Shown here piece after piece: positions 25,302 to 35,307 of a stretch of 64,000 nt of DNA (positions are counted from its first letter, which is position 1; each line of letters opens with the position of its first letter). The DNA is from Prostheceraeus crozeri. Taxonomy: Eukaryota > Platyhelminthes > Polycladida > Euryleptidae. The notes beneath the pieces were generated by a model that saw nothing but the letters and a program-made list of their open reading frames with translations, was not told the DNA's origin and ran no database searches. Position numbers and translations under genes: made by a program. The stretch covers positions 434,001-498,000 of the forward strand of contig CAJQUW010008924.1 in assembly GCA_907163375.1 (NCBI GenBank), given 5' to 3'.

Positions 25302-25418
25302 GTGCAAAGATATCCATCTTTTTCTTTCTCCTCGATCAACATTCTATGCCCTCGCCCTTCGGGTTCGTGCATAAATATGTTGACCTCGAAGAAAGCAATA
25401 AAGATAGATATTTTGCAC
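25302..25418. repeat. second long hairpin
   Basis: GTGCAAAGATATCCATCTTT pairs with the inverse arm AAAGATAGATATTTTGCAC, CTTTCTCCTCGATCAACAT pairs with ATGTTGACCTCGAAGAAAG, and the loop contains CGCCCTTCGGGTTCG. Another short hairpin of the same style lies at 25,490-25,534. Confidence 0.75.
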
Positions 25419-25577
25419 TATGCGTAAATGACTATTTTATAGTTATTCAACAAAAATGATGTATTCATTTACAGGTAAAATTTCTATGCGGGAAATCTCC
25501 GTGCAACAATCTTATTGCTTGCACAGAGATTCCCATTATAACACGAAAATCGATGAAAATGAGGACCAATGCTTGCT

Positions 25578-26826
25578 TCAATCAAAAGTTATTGTAACTA
25601 CACGTACATTGGTTTCAGCATTAGCCTCGATCTTCATTCCTTTATTTGTATTTGCTACGAAAGCATATTGTCTATTCTCGCTCATTTGTTCAACATGTGT
25701 CTGTGTGAAACACCTTTCCACACGTGTTTCGGCAAAGGCACTCGTGCTGGCCGTGTGATTCTCAGACTGATTTGCATCCAAACCGCATCTCTTCATGTGT
25801 GAAACGGATCTCTTCTGCACGTCCGATTTTCTTCTGACATATTTTTTGACGCTTTGAACATTTTTATACCCAGTAATAGCCGCAATATCATTGAGCGCAA
25901 GTCCATTGTCTTTCAATGTTGAAACAACTCTGACGCAGTGGCTCGTATAAGCTGCATCCAAATAGGCATTCTTTGAAATGTTCTTCATGAAAGAGCCAAT
26001 AGCGTTAACCCTAGCGATCGATTCAAGCAATACCAAAATTTTTTGTGATGATACTGCTTATTAACTGGCATGGGAAACAACAGATTGCAATTCGGTGGAA
26101 TTCGTGAAATATAATATTTCAGGCAAGAAACTGGACAGTGTGCTTCATTATCCACGCTTTCATAAATGCGTGCTTGTGAAATGTTTTCAAACTCCTTTGA
26201 AGACGAGGAAACTATCACGTTTTTTGTTATGTACGTTGAATTTATATGCACGAATATTTTACCATTTGCATCTTTTGAAATGTCCAGCAATATTCACGTC
26301 CTCGCACAGCTAGGTAGTAAACCATCGTGAACCAAGCTTCTTCTTGCAAAACACGCGGGGAGTCGCGGGTGAAACACTCCATCATTTTGGTCAAGTCATT
26401 TTTGCTGATATTTGATGCGCCGTTCACTTCCAAATGACATCCATTTCTTCACCATTGACTTAAGGACTCCGTTGGCTCTCTTAAAGTGAGGATTATCGAC
26501 CAAGTTGACATTTCGATTGACCTCAGGGCTGTTCAGATAGCGTTGAATAGATACGCGAAAGCAAATAAGAGAGGTAGGTGAATATGGATTGGATTTCCTT
26601 CTTTCGTTTTCAGTGAGTAATAAAAGAAGCTAAGATAGTTTCCGAGAATTGACATTGGCATGGTCTCTATTCTGTCAGACAGGTTCTTCTCCAGCAAAAA
26701 TTCTTTGAAGCGCCTGATGTGATTTCGGGTTTGATTTTGCGTTGATTGTGGGACTACTTGGGTCTCTGCTTCTCTCAGGATATTCAATGTTTCTTCGTCT
26801 AAATCTTCATGAACTTCCATTCTCAA
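25578..26826 (-). pseudogene. Crypton-type tyrosine recombinase, broken
   Basis: Minus-strand pieces: 26826-26533 (N-terminal SAM-like core-binding region, TRNHIRRFKEFL, PMSILGNYLSFF), then 26433-26242 (EEAWFTMVYYLAVRGRE, with the first catalytic Arg of R-G-R-E), 26290-25985 and 26036-25578. The last contains SHCVRVVSTLKDNGL (the H-x-x-R box), IAAITGYKNVQSV, and the presumed nucleophile Tyr in KKYVRR. That R...H-x-x-R...Y arrangement is the tyrosine recombinase family. The sequence style resembles Crypton-derived proteins of animals, which cut and rejoin DNA without a DDE enzyme. At least three frame breaks. The Ser/Thr-rich tail after Tyr is long. Confidence 0.75.
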
Positions 26827-27096
26827 TAAATCATCTTTGAAACTTTTTGTGAGTTCTGTTATATACCGTTCTCCACTTTATTTAGTGACCCAATCCAGCA
26901 ACTCACTGGACAGTCCGGTAATCTCATTATTGTGTACATTATCTAAATTCAGTAAAGACATCTTTGTCAGTGCCTGTGTGTGCTACTATGAATGATAAAT
27001 GTCGTCTTGAAGTTTGTAGTAGCTAGCTATCATATCATTTGAATTTCAAATAGCGATAGTGAAATACAGGATTGAAGTTACTATGCAAATAGATCT

Positions 27097-27104
27097 TAGG
27101 AACT
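27097..27104. repeat. 8-bp target duplication, left (TAGGAACT)
   Basis: Identical to 29,172-29,179 on the other side of the P-like element. Eight bases is the P-element signature length. Confidence 0.85.
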
Positions 27105-27221
27105 CATGGACTTCTAGATATATAACAACTGGACTGAAGGTAGCATGAAACTGCTTTCAGTAGTGTACGCTACAAGGCTGACGTCGATTAAAGGATATAG
27201 CATCTCACACTTCTTGTAGAG

Positions 27222-27713
27222 ATGCTTAAAATGCCAAATAAGTGTTCAGCGCATGGTTGTCGCACTGGCTACGATTCGCAAAGAAATGACGATTGCTTCA
27301 CTTTCCATCAATACCCAATAAATGACACAGAAAGACTACTCTATAAATGGATCTCTCGGAACCCAAGAAAAAAAATTAGAGTGACTAAGCATTCAATGTA
27401 TTCGTCGCATTTCGTCGATTCAGATTTCGAGGAACAACACGATTCGAGCAAACGGCGATTGAAGAGCTTGCACCAGAAATTAGAAAGAAAGAAAGCAAAA
27501 ACAACTGTGATCCCCAGTGTCATCCCTAATGCTCTTGCATATCTTTCCTTGAAATCCACGATTGCGAGAATAATATCCGCTACCTCAACCAACAGGCTTG
27601 AATGTTCTGCTGCTATTCTTGAGTGTAAATCGAAAGACATTTTATCGAGTGAAGTAACTAATTTGGATGACATCGAAATGACACTCCTGTCAACATTTTA
27701 TACAAATTTATAA
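27222..27713 (+). CDS. THAP-domain N-terminus of P-like transposase
   Basis: 163 residues from an in-frame start at 27,222 (a better ATG context may be MPNKCSAHG, at 27,231). A THAP zinc finger fills residues 4-65: CSAHGC pair, FTFHQYP, the invariant Trp in YKWISR, then a Cys-free SSHF where family members usually have C-x2-H. That means the second zinc pair may be altered (HSMYSSHF instead of H-x-x-x-C-S-x-H-F). A Lys/Arg-rich linker follows. THAP domains bind the transposon ends. The frame ends before the leucine-zipper and catalytic regions, so this is a truncated protein. Confidence 0.7.
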   Translation: MLKMPNKCSAHGCRTGYDSQRNDDCFTFHQYPINDTERLLYKWISRNPRKKIRVTKHSMYSSHFVDSDFEEQHDSSKRRLKSLHQKLERKKAKTTVIPSVIPNALAYLSLKSTIARIISATSTNRLECSAAILECKSKDILSSEVTNLDDIEMTLLSTFYTNL

Positions 27714-28391
27714 TAAACAAATTGACTTTCTTTCCAAACAATTTTTAACTTGACACTCTTGTGACAATTGTGTACCTTTGGGATTTCTGTCAAAACTATT
27801 GATAATTCGATCTACCTATTTTATATTGATACAGTACAGATAATTACATTCCACACTTATTAAAGACCAATTTGATAATTCAGTGCGATTTGACTGTTTC
27901 TATCATCATCAATAGCAAATTGATACCAAAGTCTAACTATTGTGACATTGCAATCAATTCCAAGATTTCTTTGTTTTCACAAATGTCAAATTTGATGGCA
28001 AGGACAAAATTTCTTGCAGACTCGGAGGAGACTGACATTTTCATGAATCATGGTGAAGAGATCATAAATCTATACTTCAAAGATTGAGAAGTAATGCGGC
28101 TTCTGATGAAATTGGACAGACATAGCTTGACTTTTTTTAACAATTGTTGATTCGAAATAAATTTGCACGATCGTACTCTCCTGAACTGATGATAAGGGTG
28201 TGCCAAATTCATGCCGCAAGCGCAGCGGTCTATAATTTTCTGCATCATCAACACCTATTGTGGCTTCCATCTGTGTGCACCCTCAGAAAGCTTGCAAGAA
28301 GATTTTCGATTGACAGCGGGACTGAATCTAGAAATCGAAACTGATCTCAGATTTCGTACTGCTCAACTTAATGACTTCGACTGTAATGTTT

Positions 28392-28557
28392 TTTAATGAT
28401 TGATGAGACATATTTGTCCGAGTGGATAGAGTACAGCAGTAATGAGGTACATGGATTGACTGAGGGAGGTGCTGCTACAACTACCATTCAATGCTTTATG
28501 GCAGAATCAAGGGGAATTATCTTGATGTCATTTCTTCGTTTCCGATTTATAAGTTGA
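28392..28557 (+). pseudogene. P-like transposase catalytic-region fragment
   Basis: A plus-strand frame ending at the stop 28,555-28,557 reads LMIDETYLSE, similar to the Asp-Glu segment of the RNase-H fold in P-type/THAP9 transposases, then EVHGLTEGG and a short C-terminal tail. Upstream coding-like remnants (28,144-28,390) are frameshifted. The jump from the catalytic motif directly to the C-terminal segment suggests an internal deletion, because the related fragment at 32.9-33.15 kb has different residues before EVHGLTEGG. Confidence 0.6.
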
Positions 28558-29171
28558 CAGCAAAAAACTCAAGTAATGCTTTGAGGAAACCATGATGACA
28601 CTTAGAAAGATCTTCTTGAATGTTGTTGGTGTGTCAGTAGATAATGCGTGAATCGAAAATTTTACGTTGACATTTTGTGGAGGCAGTCTGCAGACTCACA
28701 TGATAAATTCAGTAACTGGTCAGCCAATATACGAGATATAAATCGTCTATCTCTTTTTATCCTGTCCATGGTATAAAAAGATTTGCAACAATAATTTTCA
28801 TAAAAGGAAAATCTTCTTATGTCTTCCTATGACCGGCTATTTCCCAAATGAATGTTCTCCAAAATTCGATGATGTTTCACTGCTTTATGAACACGAATCA
28901 TGCATGGTTCTTGAGATGAATGTCGATGATTATATCCTTCTTAATTGTGCTTGTGCGTTTAACTGCTCTGTCATTATCATTTTAACTTGCTTTTCCATTC
29001 ATAATGCCGAAAAAAGGAATGCATGCTTTACTTGAGACAATCAGTTTTTATGCCTTGAGACGAGTGTTTTTTATTACCGAGAGTCGAAGCATGCACAGTG
29101 ATGTCAGCCTTGTATCGTACACTTGGTCAATCAACCTTTCAGTCCAGGTGTTATATATCTAGGAGTCCATG

Positions 29172-29179
29172 TAGGAACT
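29172..29179. repeat. 8-bp target duplication, right (TAGGAACT)
   Basis: Matches 27,097-27,104 exactly. Confidence 0.85.
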
Positions 29180-29313
29180 ACACATCTCCATGACATGTAC
29201 ATTTCCAAGCTTCCTAGTCATGACTCCTTGTCAAAGACATCTAAATTCAATTCATTTGAGCATTCTTTGCATCAATACTGGTCAATGTTCCAAGATATCA
29301 CAATGACAATATA

Positions 29314-29383
29314 ATGTCTGATTTCCCGTGCAAAATCTCTGTGCACATACGTGCACGGAGATATTTACACGGAAATCAGACAT
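29314..29383. repeat. fold-back hairpin
   Basis: ATGTCTGATTTCCCGTGCAA and the inverse of ACACGGAAATCAGACAT pair, and GTGCAC...GTGCAC continue the stem around a 4-base loop. The arm words (GGGAAATC, GTGCA, AGAGATT) are shared with the hairpin at 25,490-25,534, so a common family is likely. Confidence 0.75.
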
Positions 29384-29830
29384 AATATTGCTATATTAGA
29401 ATCCGATTTCTGTGCCAACGACACTTCAGAAATAAACTCCTTGTAGTTTATTTCGCTATTAATCAGGCTTAATCTGTCCTTTTGAGTCGCTGACCACATT
29501 TCAACTAGACTTGTGAAGTATATTTTTGTGAAAGCAAAGACAGTCACTATAGTGACATGCCACGCTCAATCACGCTTAATTCACGCGTGAACCACGCGTA
29601 ATTGCAAATGACCCCAAACATCCGTGGCTATGCGGGATATTGCTGCAATATCTCTTATATAAGCTAGTATAGTTGGCAGTCCTGTTATATAATAATAATA
29701 ATATATTTGGTGGTAATCAAAAGTTATGTCACAAACAGTATTCAAGGAAAATGTCAGCAAAATGGGTGCCCTTTTAGGGCTAACGACTTACAGAAAAGTA
29801 TCAGGGTTAGATGTGTGAATGATGGAGGTG

Positions 29831-30975
29831 TCACCAAATGTCTTTTCGTTGAAAATAAGCTGAAACTGAAGATTTAAAGTCTTTAACAGTCTGGACGTTG
29901 GCTTCCGCTGATGATAGTTCATTCCAATATTTTATCACATCAACTGTGAAAAAATGAGTACGGTACATATGGTGGGAAGTTGGAATGAGAATTCGAATTT
30001 GGCTTGCACGACCGGGTCTTCGAGAAATTTCAAAAAAGTCTGAAGGGTTGAGGCACGTCATATTGTTCAACAGTTTAAACAAGAATATGAGCTTATAACG
30101 AGTTCTCCGCGCGGATAATGATAGGAGACCAAGGTTTAATAGGCGATTACGATAGCTAAGCCCTTGTAGTTTGAATAAGAATCGAGTAAAGCGTTTCTGC
30201 ACATTCTCAATATGATCGATGGTACTTTTATGAAAAGGGCACCAAATAATGCAACCAAATTCCAAAATTGTCCGAACATATGACTTATAAGCGGTCAGTA
30301 ACAAAATGCTATCACGTGATAAAAATGTCTTCTTAATCATTTCTAAAATCATATTGGCTTTAGCAATCATACTTGAAATATGACCGGAGAAGTTGAAGGG
30401 TAGAGTTATGCCGATGCCAAGGTCTTTAAATTCACTTACATTTTGAAGTGTATCACAATTGATTATGTAATTCGATGCGCAGTTCAACCTAAGGAAGCTC
30501 CTGGTTTTGCATTTAGAAACATTTATCTGTAGAGAATTCTCGAGTGACCAAAGTTCTACATTTGCGATATCTGCTTGTAAGTTAGAGGAGGCTGATTTTT
30601 GAGAAGTGTAGTCAGTACCAAATGCTATGAATAACTTAATGTCGTCAGCATACTTAAGAATGATGGAATGCTCAATATAGTTGTCGATATCGTTCACAAA
30701 CATGAGAAATAATAGGGGCCCAAGAACAGAACCCTGGATGACTCCACTATTGATATTTTTCGGGAGTGAATATGTACCTCGAATGCGTACTCGCTGCTGT
30801 CTTCCGTTCAGATAATCAGCAATCCATTTGAAAAGGTTACGTCTGATACCATAGGTTTTGATCTTCTGAAGTAGAATATCATGCGGTACTTTATCAAAAG
30901 CTCGTGTAAAATCGATGAAAGCAGAGTTAACACAGAGGCTATTATCGAGATTTTCGGAAACAAAATTGAAAAACG
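29831..30975 (-). pseudogene. LINE reverse transcriptase fragment (jockey/CR1-like)
   Basis: One open minus-strand frame reads from about 30,975 to the stop at 29,831 (about 380 residues, no internal stop). It starts inside the RT palm with AFIDFTRAFDKVPH (motif A), then GVIQGSVLGPLLF, YADD at the catalytic box (ILKYADDIKLF), KCKTRSF, LGIGI, and a long thumb/C-terminal region (LEFGCIIWCPF, RFTRFLFK, HFFTVDVIKYWNELS). The first ATG is only at 30,703, so the frame is 5'-truncated where it meets an AT palindrome. It is the best preserved RT piece in the window but lacks the N-terminal fingers and the endonuclease. Confidence 0.8.
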
Positions 30976-30984
30976 CTAATGCTA

Positions 30985-31060
30985 TAATTATATATTATAT
31001 ATAATTATTATATATAATATATTATATATAATAATATAAGTCTATATTAATATAGACTTT
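30985..31060. repeat. AT-rich palindromic tract
   Basis: Runs of ATTATATATAAT-type words can fold on themselves, ending in CTATATTAATATAG, a perfect 14-bp palindrome. It marks the 5' truncation point of the LINE fragment. Confidence 0.7.
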
Positions 31061-31392
31061 GCATCTCATGTGTCTGCATGTATCAGAGACTAAACAATGT
31101 GATTGGACCTCAATTTCATGTTCAGGGAAGACAGAACATGCTTAGCGGTTCATCCGTGGTTCAAGCGGCAGCGCGTAAACGCTGTAAACGTAACTGTAAC
31201 TGTAACGTAACTGTAAACGCTCGCCCGCGCGTATTCATAACCATTTCCCATGTTTTAACAGCATCAGATCAAGTGATTTCTGACTCTTAGTGCAACGCGT
31301 ATATACGCGGGTAGAAGAATAGCATGTCCTTAACCACGGATGTTTGTGGTGTTCCGTAATTACGCGCGCGCGAATCACGCGTGGCATGTCAC

Positions 31393-32187
31393 CTAGAGAG
31401 TGTCTCAAATCCATCCTTTCCTGATGAATCTTTTTTTGAAGAATATTTCATAGCTTCTCTTATTTCAGTGCTTTTCCAAGTCATAATGTTGAAACTGTGG
31501 TACGTGATTTTCAAATCGAAATGCAAATACCGCGACTTTTGTGACATCTGACAAAAGATCGATATTGCATAATAATCGCTTTAAAAATTCATTACATATT
31601 AATACGCTTGTTATGCATAATGCTCCCTCTTTCTCTCGGCTGCCTGAAGTTTCATTTGTTGATCAATATCAATGAAAGTAAACTTTTGGCATACTGCACA
31701 AACATGCGCCAAAATTATTTCTAGTATATGATAAAATGTATGAATAAGTAATGCAGACTATTGTGTCTGTTGCATTCTTGATAGTTTAAGTATAATATTA
31801 TAATGAAAAAGGAAGTTTCAAATATAATAGTATTGCAATTGCAACAATGAAATACGTTTATCTTCATTGTTACTTCCTTGTTACTCCATCTTCATACAGC
31901 TTAACTGCCTAAAAACAGATGTTAGCGAACTGGGATCCTGGTTAACTAATCCCGGGATTAAAAACCTTATTGATCAATCAATTTGATTATTCAGCGTGTG
32001 AGGCGATTGTGCGTGAAATTCTGTGGTTTGACGTTTTCTTCTCAATGACTGCGAAATCGTTTTGATCCATTTATCGGACAAGGTTCATAGCAGCGGCAGC
32101 CGGCATCTGACAAGACTGTGTGAATAATGCTATCGTTTGTCAACAGGTGCTGTTGAGTCTGCCGACAATCCCTCGTCTGGGGCCATC
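31393..32187. other. non-coding stretch
   Basis: AT-rich, no gene or repeat recognised. Confidence 0.45.
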
Positions 32188-33150
32188 CATGAACTCCTAG
32201 ATATATAACACCTGGACTGAAAGGTCGATTGACTAAGTGTACGATACAAAGCTGACATCACTGCACATACTTCGACTCTCTGCAATGAAAGACACCCGTC
32301 TCAAGGCATAAAAACTGATTGTCTCAAGTAAAGCATGCATCCTTTTTCAGCATTATGAATGGAAAAGCAAGTTAAAATGATAATGACAGAGCTGTTAGAC
32401 GTACAAGCACAATTAAGAGGGATAAAATCATCGATACTCATCTCTTGTTGACTCAGAAAACACAATCAATCCCAACTTCACGGAAGTCCTTTCGATGCTT
32501 TTGGTTCTAAAGCAGTCGATGTCATTCGATGCGCTTTCTCAAGAACCATGCATGATTCGTGTTCACAAAGCAGTGAAACATCATTGAATTTTGGAGAACA
32601 TTCATTTGGGAAATAGCCGTCCATGACACAAGAAGGTTTTCCTTTTATGAAAATTATTGTTGCAAATCTTTTTATACCATGGACAGGATAAAAAGAGATA
32701 GACGATTTATATCTCGTATATTGGCTGACCAGTTACTGAATTTATCATGTGAGTCTGCAGACTGCCTCCACAAAATGTCAACGTAAAATTTTCGATTCAC
32801 GCATTATCTACTGACACACCAACAACATTCAAGAAGATCTTTCTAAGTGTCATCATGGTTTCCTCAAAGCATTACTTGAGTTTTTCTGCTGTCAACTTAT
32901 AAATCGGAAACGAAGAAATGACATCAAGATACTTCCCTTTGATTTTGCCATAAAGCATTGAATGGTAGTTGCAGCAGAACCTCCCTCAGTCAATCCATGT
33001 ACTTCATTACCGCTGTACTCTATCAACTTGGACAAGATAATCGCCTCCTCCGCGACGGTTTTGACATTTTGAAGATGGGGAATATACAAGTCAACGACGG
33101 TCCCTTTTTCTAAATTGTGCCTTCCCAGCTCCAAATCATTGGCTGCCAGT
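32188..33150 (-). mobile_element. P-like element fragment (right end, inverted)
   Basis: It starts with the P-like terminus CATGAACTCCTAGATATATA. The next ~800 bp are the reverse complement of the right half of the element at 27.1-29.2 kb. A minus-strand frame (about 33,150 to the stop at 32,892) gives the transposase C-terminus (EEAIILSKLIEYSG, VHGLTEGGSAATTIQCF). It keeps upstream coding sequence that the other copy has lost. It is cut off near 33,150 by the end of another repeat, so no second terminus or target duplication is visible. Confidence 0.75.
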
Positions 33151-33205
33151 GGCGTCGCCAGGGGGGCTACCGGGCGTGCCCCCCTCCCCCGAGAAGGCGA
33201 CATCG
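33151..33205. mobile_element. terminus of a GC-rich-ended DNA transposon
   Basis: CAGTGGCGTCGCCAGGGGGG followed by a GGGCGTGCCCCCC fold-back is the style of ends of many animal DNA transposons. A similar but diverged end lies inverted at about 54,095-54,140 (GGCGACGCGCCTGATGG preceded by GGGCACCCCTCCCG). No transposase of this family is seen. Confidence 0.45.
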
Positions 33206-33949
33206 ATAAGTAAACTCTCTCATTATAATGTGGCCCTGAAATTTAATTTTACAAATTTTTCGCATTTTCTGTTAGATGTTCCGTGCTTATCCAATTTCTT
33301 GTCAGTGTCAGTTGTAACTAGCAACTATAATTTAAGTCATATTCTAAGGCGTGTGCCTCTAATTTCTCGTGTGGGAGGCGCATCCGATCCGTATTATGCA
33401 CGTTTCCTCAATTGAGGAATCCTTTAACAACGTCCACACCTGCAGCAATGAATGAAGGTGTTAATCTGTTAATCATATGAAGTCTTATCAATGGACACTT
33501 CAGGAGTGACCATAATTGTTACGCCCGTCGGGATATTGACCAAAGAGCGGCGTAATGATGTAAACACTGATCTCCTATATTCCTTGAGTCAACTAACAGG
33601 TTGAGACAAGCTTCATGATTGATTGCTGAAGCAGGACAGGTCTGCTGTTTCATGGAGATAAGTGCAAAGTTTTTCACAAGCATAATCCGTTATGTAAACA
33701 TTGTGTTTCTCATTTTTCTTTCAAGAACCTCTTGAGGAATAGGAAATTGAGAAAGTTAAGCTTTTGACATACATGTAAAATGAGTTCTTGATAATTAATG
33801 TAGGCGTAGCCGATGGTATCTTAGTCATCGGTCAATTTGTCAATGCTGAACTCGATGTCAATCAGTTTATTTCATTTATTCTCGCCCTTGACATCAAACG
33901 TTCGCTCTGTGAAATTTCTGTTTAAATAACATCTTTTTCATTGCCTAGA
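33206..33949. other. non-coding stretch
   Basis: No supportable gene. It may contain the upstream part of the hAT-like pseudogene. Confidence 0.4.
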
Positions 33950-34567
33950 ATGAAGAGAAAGACACTTTTTGATTTTGGCATCGAGTCGAAGCGTCCTCGA
34001 ATGGATAGCACCAAATCAGTGTCTGACGAAGGTGATCAGAAAAAGCCGTGCTGTTCAAAAGAAGAATCAGAGCCATCAATTCCCGCTCCAAAAGTGACCT
34101 CCCCTGTCCCATTGTCTAATGACATAGCTCAATATGTCGGAAGAGTGTCCCATCTTTCCTCGGACGTGCTATTGGATATCCTTAACAATGCATTCGTTCC
34201 CGATGATGATTTTGACTGGCCCTACACATCCCGCATGAGTTGAGGTAAACCTTCGAAACGTTACCTCAAGAAGGAGAATTTCAGCCGATGTCCATCCCTG
34301 AAATTCTCCGTTACGCAGCAGTGACTGTACTGCAGACAATGCGTGCTCTTCGGCCCTTCAGCACAGCGGTCATCTTCCTAGGTTTTGGAAAATATCTCAA
34401 CTTGGAGAGATCCAATCTCTCCCTCAAGGGCGACAACCCAGAACGCCATGCAGAGCCATCCGTTCGTCGTGGGTATGGTGACAGCACGGGACATTCTTGC
34501 TGTCACAAAACCGCTTGCAATTTCCTTGCAAGCGGTAAACAAGGATCTCCTCAGCTGCTTGAAGGAA
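33950..34567 (+). pseudogene. hAT-type transposase / ZMYM-like gene, 5' part, disrupted
   Basis: The ATG at 33,950 starts a ~98-residue frame (KRKTLFDFG, acidic/Ser-rich region, a hydrophobic SDVLLDILNNAFVP) that stops at 34,241-34,243. The same frame then continues through two TGA stops with RYLKKENFSRCP and LYCRQCVLFG, the TTF-type zinc-finger region of hAT-derived '52 kDa repressor / ZMYM' proteins. Another frame (34,385-34,567) supplies HPFVVGMVTARDI and LLSCLKE up to the Polinton boundary. The coding logic resumes at 52,601 on the far side, so this gene was the insertion target. It was already decaying, or has decayed since, as the stops lie outside the insert. Confidence 0.75.
34562..34567. 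repeat. 6-bp target duplication, left (AAGGAA)
   Basis: The same six bases follow the element at 52,601-52,606. Six bases is the Polinton/Maverick target duplication length. Confidence 0.9.
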
Positions 34568-35307
34568 AGTAGTGTAGGGTATGAGATCCGGCGCATCGCT
34601 TCGCTCAGCACCAGATCCCACACCTAGGTAGATACAAAAATGAAAAAATACAAAAATAGGGTCCTCTTGAAATTTAGCAAAACAAAATGCAAAAATAGGG
34701 TCCTCCTTAAACTTATAAAAAATGAAAATGGGAAAAATACAAAATAGGGTCCTCCTGAAATTTATAAAAAAACAGCTAAAATTAGACCCCCTTGATAACT
34801 TATAAAAAAATGCAAAAATAGGGACCTCCTAAAATTTATAAAAAACAGCTAAATTAGACCCCCTTGAACTTTAGCAAATCCAAATGCAAAACTAGGAACC
34901 TCTTGAAATTTAGCAAATCAAAATGCAAAAATAGGGTCCTCTTGAAATTAGCAAATCAAAATGAAAAATAGGGGCCTTCTGAAATTTAACAAAAGCAAAA
35001 TTAATATGAATAAAAATATTCATTTAAAAATGGAAGATGTAAAAACAAAAGAACCATCAGCCCCTTTATATCCTTCATTATCATATGAAATGGATATAGC
35101 AAAACACAAAGATAGAGTCAGGTACATGAAAGATAAGGAAGCGCAACTATTGTTAAGATTAGAACATTATGATAAATTAAGAAAGAGATGGACGATAGTT
35201 AAGAATGTGACACAAGGCGTTGGAGCATTTGTCACAGTTTCTTTAGGCGCTCTCACTATTGTCATTTCATCTGGCGTTCTTACAATTCCTGTTGTTGCTA
35301 CAGCTTT
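34568..35307 (+). repeat. left terminal inverted repeat (740 bp)
   Basis: Matches the inverse of 51,861-52,600 with about seven base differences and no indel by eye. The outer 390 bp is built of ~35-45-bp subrepeats around AAATAGGGTCCTCCTGAAA and TTTATAAAAAA, which could bind a terminal or replication protein many times. The inner part carries the 5' portion of an ORF. Confidence 0.95.

Larger units (their letters stand above)
27105..29171 (+). mobile_element. P-element-like DNA transposon, complete ends
   Basis: A 2,067-bp element starting CATGGAC and ending GTCCATG, with ~36-bp inverted ends (CATGGACTTCTAGATATATA at the left; inverted right end CATGGACTCCTAGATATATA). It is flanked by the exact 8-bp duplication TAGGAACT. 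P elements also begin with CATG and make 8-bp duplications. Inside are a THAP-domain ORF and fragments of a P-type transposase, with much of the catalytic core deleted, so it is non-autonomous. The same ends recur at 32,188-32,224 and 56,763-56,799. Confidence 0.85.
29552..31392. mobile_element. TIR-bounded element containing a LINE fragment
   Basis: The left end GTGACATGCCACGC and right end GCGTGGCATGTCAC are inverse, and similarity continues inward in both arms (CACGCGTAATT; AAACATCCGTGG). Flanks CTATA and CTAGA are nearly the same and may be the target duplication. Most of the interior is a LINE RT remnant, so a retrotransposon apparently landed in a non-autonomous DNA element. Confidence 0.6.

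Noticed and set aside
24892..25420. CRISPR-like array from repeated hairpins
   Set aside because: Stems differ in sequence, spacing is irregular, and the context is a eukaryotic genome.
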